Of a stretch of 64,000 nt of DNA, positions 46,831 to 57,955 are shown one piece after another. This DNA comes from Flaccisagitta enflata (Eukaryota > Chaetognatha > Sagittoidea > Aphragmophora), in the NCBI GenBank assembly GCA_965153355.1, contig OZ231127.1, positions 26,288,001 to 26,352,000 of the forward strand, written 5' to 3'. Position 1 is the stretch's first letter. Every line of letters begins with the position of its first letter. Made by a program: the position numbers and the translations under genes. The notes under the pieces are model-generated. The model ran no database searches. It was not told the origin of the DNA and worked only from the letters and a program-made list of their open reading frames with translations.

Positions 46831-47197
46831 AAGGCCGGATAAACGGGTACCGAAGTCGCGTGCGGGTGGGCAGGGGCAGTGATGAAACATGCTAACTCAA
46901 GCATTTGGGCTGAAGCAGTAATGCAAAAGACGCCAGAAAACACACCAAAAAAACAAGGCCGGATACACGGCCACCAGTTGCGGACGGGTGGGCAGGAGCG
47001 GAAATGCGCGTTTTCACACTTTTCGACTCGTGCTCACCGACGGACGGACGGACGGACGGACGGACGGACAAAGCCTCTTATAGAGTTGCGTGTCCGCAAC
47101 TAAAAAACTAAAAAAAAGCTCACAGTGACCGACCATCCAACCGACCGACCGACCAACAAGCCAACATAGCGGGTTGTAGAGTCGCGAGCATGCGACT
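46831..47197 (+). mobile_element. HINE-like element H4 with a nested copy
   Basis: The 5' end AAGGCCGGATAAACGGG is at 46,831, with subterminal AGTCGCGTGC (46,854-46,863). The 3' hairpin is AGTCGCGAGCATGCGACT (47,180-47,197), followed by AAAAATGG. A second element occupies 46,955-47,101 inside an A-run of this one. Confidence 0.8.
46955..47101 (+). mobile_element. HINE-like element H5, nested in H4
   Basis: This is a textbook short copy: AAGGCCGGATACACGGCC, subterminal AGTTGCGGAC (46,976-46,985), seven GACG units, CTCTTATAGAG, and the hairpin AGTTGCGTGTCCGCAACT (47,084-47,101), then AAAAAA. The subterminal motif is the exact reverse complement of the terminal GTCCGCAACT. Confidence 0.85.
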
Positions 47198-47264
47198 AAA
47201 AATGGACACATTCATTCATTCGTTACCATTTCAATCATTCTTCGCGACGTTCATTTTAGTAAAA

Positions 47265-47391
47265 CAAGGCCGGATACACAATACCTTAGTCGCGCAGTAA
47301 TACAAAAACTGCTCACAATTCGATAATGTGACTAAGGAATCGACTGACCGACACAGCAACGTGTAGAGACAAGAGTCGCTTGTCTGCGACT
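47265..47391 (+). mobile_element. HINE-like element H17
   Basis: The element starts AAGGCCGGATACACAATACC and ends in the hairpin AGTCGCTTGTCTGCGACT (47,374-47,391). The tetranucleotide tract is reduced to CGACTGACCGACA. Confidence 0.7.
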
Positions 47392-47499
47392 ACAAAAGAT
47401 GTTCATTCATTAATCCATTTTGAGCAAAAGGTGGTTTATTCTGCATTTTCGCGGCATCGCAGCCTAGTTCTTGTGCACAAAAAATTCATACATTCAGTC

Positions 47500-47975
47500 A
47501 GTCATTCATTCATTCATTCATTCATTCATTAAGTCATTCATTCATTCATTCATTCATTCATTCATTCATTCATTCATTCATTCAATCAAAGTTCATATTC
47601 ATTCATTCATTCATTCATCCATTCACTCATTCATTCATTCATTCATTCATTCAATCAAAGTTCATATTCATTCATTCATTCATTCATTTATTCATTCACT
47701 CATTCATTCATTCATTCATTCATTCATTCATTCATTCATTCATTCATTCATTCATCCATTCATTCATACATTCATTAATTCATTCATTTCATTCATTCAT
47801 TCACTCATTCATTCACTCACTCACTCATTCATTCATTCATTCATTCATTCATTCATTCATTCATTCATTCATTCATTCATTCGATCAAAGTTCACATTCA
47901 TTCATTTATTCATTCATTCATTTATTCATTCATTCATTCATTCATTCATTCATTCATTCATTCATTAGTTCATTC
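47500..47975. repeat. (ATTC)n microsatellite with higher-order units
   Basis: About 115 ATTC units. The word TCAATCAAAGTTCA (or TCGATCAAAGTTCA) interrupts it near 47,585, 47,653 and 47,882, showing block duplication of the tract. Confidence 0.96.
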
Positions 47976-48176
47976 ATTCACTCGTTCCCTGGCACTTAAC
48001 TCATACACTTGCACATGATTCATTCATCTCATCTCGGCGTTAGCGCCGTCCTTGTGGCTTGTGCACTGGTAATCAAATCTGACTAATGTTTGTCAGACGT
48101 GCGAAGAAATCACGACAAGTCCGCTTTTGGTTTCAGATCGACTTTTCAGTTCTCATACTTCTTGAGGAAATTTTCG

Positions 48177-48402
<226 letters not shown>

Positions 48403-48515
48403 ACATGGAGAATTTTATGGACAAATACCGTATTGAGGCTTTACAATTGACTCATTTCCGTTTGGCTGCTGGAATGTTTTACATCCTGGTATGCCTTTCT
48501 AGGTTTTGGCATTCG

Positions 48516-49043
48516 CTACAAGACAAATATCAATAAAAAGATAGAGCCCCGACGCCACGCCACTCCGCGTCTTCCTTTCTTCCTGTGGTTGCTATTGTTG
48601 TTTATGTTGTTGACGATGATGTTAGTGTTGCTGGGGTTAATGTTGCTGGCGATGTTGTCGTTGTCGTTGCAATTGCAATAACCATTTCCAACGGCTTCGA
48701 TCTGTTCAAGGATGTTGTTGTTGTTGTCGCTATCTATTCGCTCCCAAAATTTGTGCTCTTTTTTGCTTTCTTGTCCTTCGTCTTCTTGTCCTTCGTCTTC
48801 TTGTCCTTCGTCTTCTTGTCCTTCGTCTGCTTGTCCTTCGTCTTCTTGTCCTTCGTCTTCTTGTCCACTGTTTCCTAGTCCACTGTCCTCTTGACCTTCG
48901 CCCTCTTGTCCCGGATCTTGTTCATTGTCCTCAATAATCAATGACAGTTGGCAAAACGATATTCTCACTAGTTTCCGTTCTGCCTTTGTGAGTAGTGGCT
49001 TATGCAGGGAAGGTACGTCGGTTGAGGCTCCTAGTTGGAACAT
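48516..49043 (-). CDS. Minus-strand ORF with 15-bp acidic repeat
   Basis: This 175-codon frame starts MFQLGASTDVPSLHKPLLTK and continues with a basic and hydrophobic part of non-repetitive composition (KAERKLVRISFCQLSLIIED). It then has about eight repeats of GQEDE encoded by a 15-bp unit (48,770-48,905), an Asn-rich stretch, and a basic-hydrophobic end. The repeat length is a multiple of three and every unit keeps the frame, which fits a coding exon. The Asn-rich part, however, is degenerate TTG/TTA simple sequence. No domain is recognised and no splice sites are convincing. It may be an exon of a disordered protein or a chance frame through a minisatellite. Confidence 0.35.
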   Translation of the reverse strand: MFQLGASTDVPSLHKPLLTKAERKLVRISFCQLSLIIEDNEQDPGQEGEGQEDSGLGNSGQEDEGQEDEGQADEGQEDEGQEDEGQEDEGQESKKEHKFWERIDSDNNNNILEQIEAVGNGYCNCNDNDNIASNINPSNTNIIVNNINNNSNHRKKGRRGVAWRRGSIFLLIFVL

Positions 49044-49049
49044 ATGGAA

Positions 49050-49627
49050 AGAGGGTGGTTTTCAAAAAAGAATTGATTTGGGAGTATCGCGGGTGTTTGA
49101 AAAAATTTTAGCCATAATTTGTACAATAGAAATAAGTTTTTTTTGTATATCTTATTTTTTTCTGAGAATACACACTACAAGCACCGACTAGTAGAATTAA
49201 TTCTTTGTCCTCTGAAGTTGAAATTATCGTAGAAAACACTTTTTTTCGATGACTCTGCTCTATTTTGCTTAAGCATACCGGAATTCATAAGCCGCCGCTT
49301 TTCTTTTCTTTGTTTTTGTCATCTAGACAATAAATTACACTCAATTGTAAAGAAACTACATGCTTAACCATTGAAGACTCATATGAAAAACCAATGAAGG
49401 TAGTTGTTTTCTCGTTCTTCCAACTATTAAAAATTGTTTCCGCCTTTCCACTTAAGTGTTAAAAAAAATCAAAATATCAATTTTTTTCTAAAATTAGTGA
49501 AATATACAGGGTAATACCCTCTTTTAGGCTGTCCCAGCGGCATTCATTTTTACACATGTTGGACACCCTATAATGTATCTGTTGATACTTGATTGTTTGT
49601 TATTCATCAAAAAAACTGTGCACATAC
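49050..49627. other. AT-rich intergenic sequence
   Basis: No gene is seen. TACAGGGT...GGACACCCTATA at 49,504-49,574 is a short inverted pair that may be a TE relic. Confidence 0.4.
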
Positions 49628-49633
49628 TTTATT
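49628..49633 (-). terminator. Poly(A) signal AATAAA (minus strand)
   Basis: TTTATT on the plus strand reads AATAAA on the minus strand, 83 nt after the stop codon of the small ORF at 49,717-49,884. The spacing suits a short 3' UTR. Confidence 0.45.
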
Positions 49634-49716
49634 CGAACACCCATCACCACAGCCAAGTCGATCAAGTGGTTCCGCCTCCTGTTTTGAGCGAATCTTTAAC
49701 TCATTTGCACTGTAGC

Positions 49717-49884
49717 TTACTGACCCAAATGGTTGTATGAACGTCTAACTCCAGTTGATTTCTGAACGCTGCGTCCGCGTTGCTTGCGCATCGATCGCGC
49801 GATAAATGCTATGATGAGTCCAATGGCCGTGAGAGAACAAACAATTGCCACAATCGCATACCTGATAGCAGGATTCAAGGGCAT
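49717..49884 (-). CDS. Small single-pass membrane protein ORF (55 aa)
   Basis: The frame opens with ATG in a favourable context (GGCGGCGATGC), with an in-frame TAG two codons upstream, and closes at TAA after 55 codons. It begins MPLNPAIRYA, has one clear hydrophobic segment, IVAIVCSLTAIGLIIAFIA (residues 11-29), and then a strongly basic tail with RSMRKQRGRSVQ and RRSYNHLGQ. By the positive-inside rule the C-terminus would be cytosolic. Local GC is about 50 percent against an AT-rich setting, and an AATAAA lies 83 nt downstream on the same strand. The layout resembles small integral membrane proteins, but I recognise no family. It could also be the last exon of a larger receptor-like gene, although the in-frame stop and start context argue for a complete small protein. 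Confidence 0.5.
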   Translation of the reverse strand: MPLNPAIRYAIVAIVCSLTAIGLIIAFIARSMRKQRGRSVQKSTGVRRSYNHLGQ

Positions 49885-49889
49885 CGCCG

Positions 49890-50367
49890 CCTAACTCATT
49901 TCAGGGCGAACATGGGCAATATGCTTTTCTTGTCTGACGATTTTTAAGAGGGTTTTTAATGAGGGTTAGGGTTTGTGACGGGATTTGGGACGGGCCTAGG
50001 GTTGAGCTAGAGTAAGGTTGGGTTTTAAGCATGGCTGTATATATAATTGAGTCGCTTTTGATTCCCCTCCCCTGCCTTTGATTTAAAAATCTTTGATTTC
50101 CTTACCCTTAAGGCAATGAAACAGTGTAGTGAGGGTTTGAATAGTCTTATTTTATGTTTTACTATCTTGAGCATAAGTATATCAACATGCATTTAGAGCG
50201 AGTTATATTTTCCCCAATTTTCCTTTTTCGCTCTTTGATTTCCTTCCCCATCTCTAAACCCTTTAATTTCCCCCCACGGGGGGGGGGGGGGAACTCAATA
50301 ACATACAGGCCTGGTTTTATGTATCACAAGTCAGATCAAAGATAATGCTTTTTGAGCGGGATTTTCG

Positions 50368-50368
<1 letters not shown>
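49890..50368. other. Non-coding with TTAGGG-like and G/C homopolymer runs
   Basis: Words such as GAGGGTTAGGG and CCTAGGGTTGAG lie near 49,960-50,010, and a run of 14 G lies at about 50,278-50,291. No exon is supported. Confidence 0.4.

Positions 50369-50412
<44 letters not shown>
50369..50412. repeat. Poly(A) run
   Basis: About 44 consecutive A bases, without an upstream retrotransposon body that I recognise. Confidence 0.9.
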
Positions 50413-50413
<1 letters not shown>

Positions 50414-51048
50414 AACAAATACATGAACAATTCTCATTTAAAATTTCCTTTTGATCAGCGCGGCGTGTCTGTGCTGAGGCTGAGACTACGACGATGATCT
50501 TAGACATGACATACCATGGAAAGACTATATCTTCGCTGTATGTCTCAGCGTTTTGAGGAGACATGTTGAGAAAAACTGATTGAAAAGAAAACTAAAAAAC
50601 TAAAAACAAAAAAAAAAAAAAAAATAACAAAGAAAAATAAGCGAGGGAGAAGAGGACCTAGATGTGGACTATTCCATCGATCTAAGAGACGTCTGTATTT
50701 CCTTACTCTTTAGCGAGAATGAAGAGAATGTACTCAAAGACATGTACTGTATGTAGAAATTCGTCTGACCACAAACACACAGGCTTTGCTTACTTATCGA
50801 AATCATCAATCATTTATTCATTTCTTAGTTCACCCTCTGCTCCTTTTGCATCTTTTTGTTTGAATTGATGAATTATTGTTTTTTTTTCTTTTAGTTTTTC
50901 ACTATGGATCTTAGGAACCGCCTGGACGTTTTTTGGATCACTCCAAGTTTCTCTTCAGTTTGGAACTGTCCACTCGGCTACAAATCAAGACCCAACTATC
51001 AAAAAATATTTTATCTGGCATTTTTTGAAAAAAATCACTTTTTGTAAA

Positions 51049-51650
<602 letters not shown>

Positions 51651-52389
51651 GGACAACATTACTACTCAACCCTAATTTACAAAAGGATGAGAGCCTTTGG
51701 AGCTCTCACTGGTGTTTAATCCGGACCCATCACAACTATCCCTAGTAATCAAAACAACTAAGTCTGCCTTAGCATTATCATGAAATAATTCAAGACAACA
51801 ATCAAACCAGAAAGAAAAAATCCATGATTTTAACCTATTTGCTACAAGTGCCACTGACAAGAAAGAGTACCAGATGTAACACATTGGTGTGTTCAGGAAT
51901 TGCAAAAAATGCTAAAAACGCCTGTGCCAAAAGTTTGGGTACGGTACATGGTGTATATAATGAGGGGGAACCATCGGTGGGACTTTTTGTCTCACCATAT
52001 TAGTGCTCGGATGCGTTTTAGTTGGCCAAAAATGGCCTAAAATGGCCAAATTTGACTATGGACCCTCTATCTTGCAAAATGGCATAAACAGTCAAATTTT
52101 CACCACCCAACATACTTTTTTGGCTTAATGGAGTCAGAATACACTAAGGTAAGTGGTAGAGTGGATGGGTGGGAGGGGTCACCCATGGGGTGAGGGTAAG
52201 GGGGCCAAATTGGCCAAAATTCACCTCCTGATGGAAATGGTTGTAGAAAATGAAAAAAATCAAAAAAAATGATTTTTTTGGCAAGAATAGGTGTTAACTG
52301 GTGCGTTTCAGCAAAAGAATTGGATTTATTTTGGAAAATGAACAAAAAATGATCAAATCAAAGTGTTGATGGGTGTTGGTAATTTTGGG

Positions 52390-53275
52390 GTATGAACCAT
52401 TCAACTTCAATTGCTTATAACTTTTTCATGCTGAGGAGAAAAAAAATATGGTTGATCTCATCTGAAAGATCTTTCAAAACTCTTTCAGAATCTCACGGAT
52501 TTCAACTCATTTTGTTTAAAAACGGCAGTACAGTGATCTCCCAAAGTACAGTAAATATTGATTTCTTGGGCGATAGAACCATTCAACTTTGACTGTTAAT
52601 GAATTTTGAGTACTTTAAAGCATACAAATTTGGTTGGTCTCATCTGAAAGAGCTTTCAAAACTCTTTCAGAATCTTATGAATTTCAACTCATTTGGGTAA
52701 AAAATGGCGGTACAGTGATCTCACAAAGTACAGTAAATATTGATTTCTTGGGCGATAGAACTATTCAACTTGGGCTATTTATAGATTTTAAATACTTTAA
52801 AGCATACAAATTTGGTTGGTCTCATCTGAAAGAGCTTTAAAAACTCTTTCAGAATCTCATGAATTTCAACTCATTTAGTTAAAAAATGGTGGTACAGTGA
52901 TCTCACTAAGTACAGTAAATATTGATTTCTTGGTTGATGGAACCATCCAAGTTGACTGTTTATAGATTTTGAGCACTTTAGAGCGTAAAAATTTGGTTGA
53001 TCTCATCTGAAGGATCTTTCAAAACCCTTTCAGAATCTCATGAATCTCAACTCATTTGGTTGAAAAATGGTGGTACAGTGATCTCCCAAAATACAGTAAA
53101 TATTGTTTTGTTTTGTTTTTTTGATGATGGAACCATTCAACTTTGACTGCTAATAATTTGAAACACTTAAAAGCATACACATTTGGTTGATATCATCTGA
53201 AAGATCTTTCAAAACCCTTTCAGAATTTCATGGTTCCAAAAATGGCGGTGATCTCTCAAAGTACAGTAAATATCC
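52390..53275. repeat. ~182-bp tandem units, left arm
   Basis: ACAGTGATCTC recurs near 52,530, 52,711, 52,894 and 53,074, with a degenerate fifth copy near 53,245, giving a 180-183 bp period. Confidence 0.9.
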
Positions 53276-53325
53276 ATCCAAAAAAATATTGTTACTGCTT
53301 TCTTACTATTTTGTATCCATTCTTC

Positions 53326-53333
53326 TGTGTGTG

Positions 53334-53378
<45 letters not shown>

Positions 53379-53398
53379 CTATGCGCGTGTGTGTGTAC

Positions 53399-53492
<94 letters not shown>
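53326..53492. repeat. (GT)n microsatellite
   Basis: About 80 GT units with GCGTGT and TACACA interruptions. Confidence 0.96.
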
Positions 53493-53499
53493 CTTCTGT

Positions 53500-53691
53500 G
53501 TACAAGGCCTTGACATCATCTTGAAGCCGACGTTCAGTTTTGCAAACATGCATCTTGTGCTTCCTAAGCACTTGTTCGACCACCAATTCAGCCGCCAACT
53601 GAAGCAAATTGCCAGCAAGAAACAAAACCAAAAACAGATGTAAGACTTGGCGGTTTGAGGGTGTCTTTGGTCCGCAAAGCGCATCTATCAA
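53500..53691 (-). CDS. Minus-strand ORF fragment in the foldback centre
   Basis: A frame of about 64 non-repetitive codons runs from MIDALCGPKTPSNRQ through LLQLAAELVVEQVLRKHK and TERRLQDDVKALYTEA before dissolving into the GT microsatellite as His-Thr repeats. The composition is protein-like: a hydrophobic segment, then a charged amphipathic helix. It lies in the unpaired centre of the 5.8-kb foldback, where an autonomous element would carry its transposase, but I recognise no transposase motif (no DDE residues or zinc finger). It may be a transposase remnant, a captured host fragment or chance. Confidence 0.3.
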
Positions 53692-53756
53692 ACTGAGATC
53701 AACAAAATCGCTTGAGAAACAGGAACTTTATTTTTGGTTGAATTTGTCAACATCCT

Positions 53757-54400
53757 TGGGCAGCGGCCCCAAAGGGGACGATGTCCTGTAGAACAGGGGG
53801 ACTTTCGTTCTCATTTGTTCGCTCATTCGCTTGTTTGTTCGTTCGTTCGTTCGTTCGTTCGTTCGTTTATTTGTTTGTTTCTCCGTTTGTTTGTCCCCCT
53901 CTAGCCTTGGGGCTCAAATCTCAGCCTACAGGCTCAAATCCTAGCCTCCAGGCTCAAATCCCATTCTCAAGGCTTAAATACCAGCCTTGGGGCTCAAATT
54001 CCAGCCTTGAGGCTGAAATATCAGCCTCAAGGCTCAAATCCCAGCCTTGGGGCTCAGATCCCAGCCTTGAGGCTCAAATTCCAGCCTTGAGGCTGAAATC
54101 CCAGCCTTGAGGCTTAAATCCCAGCAATTTCATCCTCAAGTCTCAAATTTCAGCGTCGAGACTGGAGTCCTATTCTCAAGGCTTTAATCCCCGCCTCAAG
54201 GCTCAAATCCAAGTCTCAAGGCTTAAATCTCAGCCTTGAACTCAGATCCCAGCTTCAACAAATAAACAAACGAATGAAAGTCCCCCTGTGTTCTACAGGA
54301 CATCGTCATCTTTGGGGCCGCTGCCCAGCTTACCATCACCTACAGTCACAAACATACTAAGCAGGGCAACAGGTATCGCTGACCACATATTGCCCTTGGG
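53757..54400. mobile_element. GCGGCC-arm compound element (B9)
   Basis: The arms GGGCAGCGGCCCCAAAGGGG (53,759) and CTTTGGGGCCGCTGCCC (to 54,327) are inverted and include TGTCCTGTAGAACA and its complement. A GTTC tract and a ~20-bp AGCCTTGAGGCTCAAATCCC array lie between. The family tail AAGCAGGGCAACAGGTATCG follows. Confidence 0.78.
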
Positions 54401-54739
54401 TAGGGTGTCTGGAGAGGGGGGGTATTTGCAACAAGGTAATGGGGCATATTTTCTTGATTAGGTATGTGTGGAGGTAGAAAATGACTGGTCTTCTTTTGAT
54501 TCCTTAGTGTCAGATGTTGCAAGCAAGAGCTCATTCTTTAAGTATCGCAAATAACAAAAAAAACGGCGAAAATTGTAAATGATAGCCAGATGTAAAAAAA
54601 GATTCAAAAAATCATAACTCAATAAATAATTGTTGTAGAATTCAATGTCTCTAACATAGTTGTAAGTTGCCACTTAGCATACTGTCCTTTTTGGACCAAA
54701 TCAGCAGCAACTCATGAGTCATGAGGTACTGTGAGGTTT

Positions 54740-56010
54740 ACAATATCTACTGTACTTTGGAAGATCAGTGTGCGGCTATCTTTAAACCAAATGGTTGAAA
54801 TTCATATGATTGCAGAGAGTTTTGAAACATCTATCAAATGATACTTACTGCTTTTGTTTGCATCAATTAGCTAAAAAGTTGAACGGTTCCATCATCCAAA
54901 AAAAAAAACGATATTTATTGTACTTTGTGAGATCACTGTACTGCCATTTTTGAACGAAATGAGTTGAAATTCATGAGATTCTGAAAGAGTTTTGAAAGCT
55001 CTTTCAGATGAGACCAACCAAATTTGTATGCTTTAAAGTATTTAAAATCTATAAACAGCCAAAGTTGAATGGTTCTATTGCCCAAGAAATCAATAACACC
55101 TCTCACAAAATTAGGTGAACTGGGATCAGAATGTATACTTTAATCGCGTTTTAAAATTTAAAACATGAGTCCAGGCTAATGATAATATCAAAACATGTTA
55201 TTTCCATGAGGGTTCTACAAAAAAATTCCAAATCATGTCAACCAAGAGCTGAAAATAGCTTGATCAAATTATATCATGAAAATTTTAGGTTTAGTTTAGC
55301 CTCAAATTTGTCGCCTAAACGATTTTATTTGACATGGGGTTTCAATGCTTTTCGCAGCTGTCTCTGACTGTATCTTGGTACCCAGAACTCATTTTTTGTC
55401 TGTTAGTGATATAAGAACCTGAGAATTGATGTTTTCTTGCATTTTTCGTGGTAAAATTCAAGTAGGTTTATGATGTCTCATTATCAAAAATTTCCACGTC
55501 AAAACCAGTCATAATCTTTCATTGCATTTTTGGCATGACACTTTCTGAGAGCCACGCACTTTCACGGGCACACAATTATGCCCCGATTTGTAAAAATACT
55601 ATATTTTAGCTACCTCTGTGTCAAATTTCAGCCCACCGACTCTATTATTTCTATCAATTTTGCTCATTTTGCTAGTTCGTTTAATTATGTGAGAGGTGTT
55701 ATTTACTGTACTTTGTGAGATCACTGTACTGCCATTTTTGAACCAAATGAGTTGAAATTCATGAGATTCTGAAAGAGTTTTGAAAGCTCTTTCAGATGAG
55801 ACCAACCAAATTTGTATACTTAAAAGTATTTAAAATTCATTAACAATCTAAGTTGAATGGTTCTATCGCCCAAGAAATCAATATTTACTGTACTTTGGGA
55901 GATCACTGCATTGCCATTTTTGAACGAAATGAGTTGAAATCTGTAAGATTCTGAAAGAGTTTTGAAAGATCTTTCAGATGAGATCAACCATATTTTTTTC
56001 TCCTCAGCAT
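54740..56010. repeat. ~182-bp tandem units, right arm
   Basis: Reverse-complement units (GAGATCACTGTACTGCCATT near 54,940, 55,730 and 55,905, with a weaker copy near 54,765) match the left arm. One unit is split by the MITE at 55,096. Confidence 0.88.
55096..55699. mobile_element. TA-flanked MITE with ACACCTCTCACA ends
   Basis: The ends are ACACCTCTCACAAAATTA and, inverted, ACACCTCTCACATAATTA. TA lies at 55,094-55,095 and 55,700-55,701. The uninterrupted host word CAATATTTACTGTAC is present in neighbouring tandem units (for example near 55,880), so the empty site is seen directly. Only the terminal ~25 bp are inverted. It is of Tc1/mariner type by target choice. Confidence 0.9.
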
Positions 56011-56769
56011 AAAAAAGTTATAAGCAATTGAATGAATGGTTCATACCCCAAAATTACCAACAAACATCAACACTTTGATTTGATTATTTTTTGTTCATTT
56101 TCCAAAATGAATCCAATTTTTTTGCTGAAACGCACTAGTTAACACCTATTCTGCCAAAAAACTGTCAACTTTTTTGATTTTTGTCATTTTTTACAACCAC
56201 CTCCATCAGGAGGTGAATTTTGGCCAATTTGCCCCCCTACCCTCAATTCAGGACCTCCACCCATCCACTCTTCCACCTACCTTAGTGTATTCTGACTCCA
56301 TTAAGCCAAAAAAGTATGTTGGGTGGTGAAAATTTGACTGTTTTTGCCATTTTGCAAGTTAGAGGTTTCCTAGTCAAATTTGGCCATTTTAGGCCATTTT
56401 TGGCCAACTAAAACTCATCCGAGCACTAATATGGTTAGACAAAAAGTCCCACGGATAGTTCCCCCTCATCATGGATATCATGTACCGTACCCAAACTTTT
56501 GGCACAGGCGTTTTTAGCATTTTTTGCAATTCCTGAACACACCAGTAACACATTACGCATGTTGCATTTTTACAAAAAGTGATTTTTTTCAAAAGGTGCC
56601 AGATGAAATATTTTTCAATAGCTGGATCTTGATTCTTGGACAAGTGGACTGTGCCAAACTGAAGAGAAACTTGGAGTGATCCAAAAAACGTCCTGGCGGG
56701 TCCAAAGATCCATAGTGTTTTATCGCGTGTTTGATTGTTTGTCTGTATGTTTAATTCTCTTCTCTTTTT

Positions 56770-56948
56770 AGTTGCGGACACGCAACTCTATAAGAGGCTT
56801 TGTCCGTCCGTCGGTCGGTCGGTCGGTTGGTCGGTCGGTTGGTTGGTTGGTTGGTTGGTCCGTCACGCTCGAGTTGAAAAGTGGGAAAACGCGTATTTCC
56901 GCCCCTGCCCACCCGTCCGCAACTGATGGCCGTGTATCCGGCCTTGTT
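56770..56948 (-). mobile_element. HINE-like element H14
   Basis: In plus orientation the element starts TTTTT|AGTTGCGGACACGCAACT (56,770-56,787), then (GTCC/GTCG/GTTG)n, then GTCCGCAACTGATGGCC and TATCCGGCCTTG. AGTTGCGGAC (56,770-56,779) and GTCCGCAACT (56,915-56,924) are exact complements. Confidence 0.85.
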
Positions 56949-57339
56949 TCCTTGTCTGATCGTTGTTCCTATTTATCGGTGATATTCAGTATACAATCAA
57001 TACACCGCCTCTGCCGGGGTTGCTCCCCCGCGTTACAAATAAAGCCCTCGGAAGGTAATCCAGAAAGCTAGATACTGTTGAATCCCGCTCTAACGGATTT
57101 TAAAGGTAGGTCCTTGTAATCTCGACAGTCGGTATTAAAAGACATTTTTTTAATCATGTCGTTTTACTTAGACTGTCTAAGTAAGACGACATTGAATTTT
57201 TTTTGTCGGAATTAAACGCCAATGGCAAATCCATACTTTAACATTTTTCCACCAAGATGTTGAGATTACACGTTGCCTCCATTTTAAAGACTATTAAACT
57301 TTTTGTGCTATAAGAGGAATTCTGTTACAGCCAATATAG

Positions 57340-57951
57340 GACGGCGAGCATCTGAAGGCAAGATTTAGTGTGTCAACAGGGGTCAAATTAGAAATTTTCA
57401 TGAGAATAGAAATGAAAAATGACATTGAAAAAATCATTGTAGTATATCATGGTAAATGATTAATTGCAAAATTTGCATTCAAATTGGACAAAAGAGCAAG
57501 TATTGATACCATCAACTTAAAATATTCACTAAAAAATTTCCAGAGTTTTATATTTGTTCACTGATAGGAGGCTTGTTAAAATTATAACTTTGCATAGAAA
57601 ATGGAAAAATACAAAAATGAAGAACATAGCCGCCTCCCAAAATTGATTACAGAGGCGGCTATGTTTTTGAAAATGCAAAATTCCTCTGCATTTGAGTGTC
57701 TTATAATTTTAACAGCAGCAATTGGATAAAAAGTGTAAACAAAATTTAAGTAAAAACCTTTTTTTCTTTGCTTTGCTTATGTGAATTGCTGATTATAAGG
57801 TTCATTAGAGGTCAGCATATGACAAAGACATACACACAGTGTGTTTCTGGGGACAATTTGTCTTTTGAAAATATTTTTGGCATCATTATTATTCAACTAT
57901 AGTTGAAAAAATGTGGCGAAATACTGAATGTGGCATCAAATGCTCGCCGTC
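57340..57951. mobile_element. GACGGCGAGCAT element with ATAG target duplication
   Basis: The ends GACGGCGAGCATCTGA and, inverted, GACGGCGAGCATTTGA are perfect for 12 bp. ATAG flanks both sides (57,336-57,339 and 57,952-57,955). An inner GAACATAGCCGCCTC...GAGGCGGCTATGTT hairpin lies near 57,630-57,668. It sits inside an older pogo-like repeat (TGTTGAATCCCGCTCTAACG, 57,077). No protein is encoded. Confidence 0.8.
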
Positions 57952-57955
57952 ATAG

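Noticed and set aside
47471-47968. 165-codon ORF rich in Ile/His/Ser/Phe
   Set aside because: It is the (ATTC)n tract, which has no stop codon in this frame.
48010-48060. Second DUSP-like exon (CTTGTGGCTTGTGCACTG|GTAATC)
   Set aside because: Only the end resembles the real exon; the reading frame lacks phosphatase residues and could be chance in ATTC-rich sequence.
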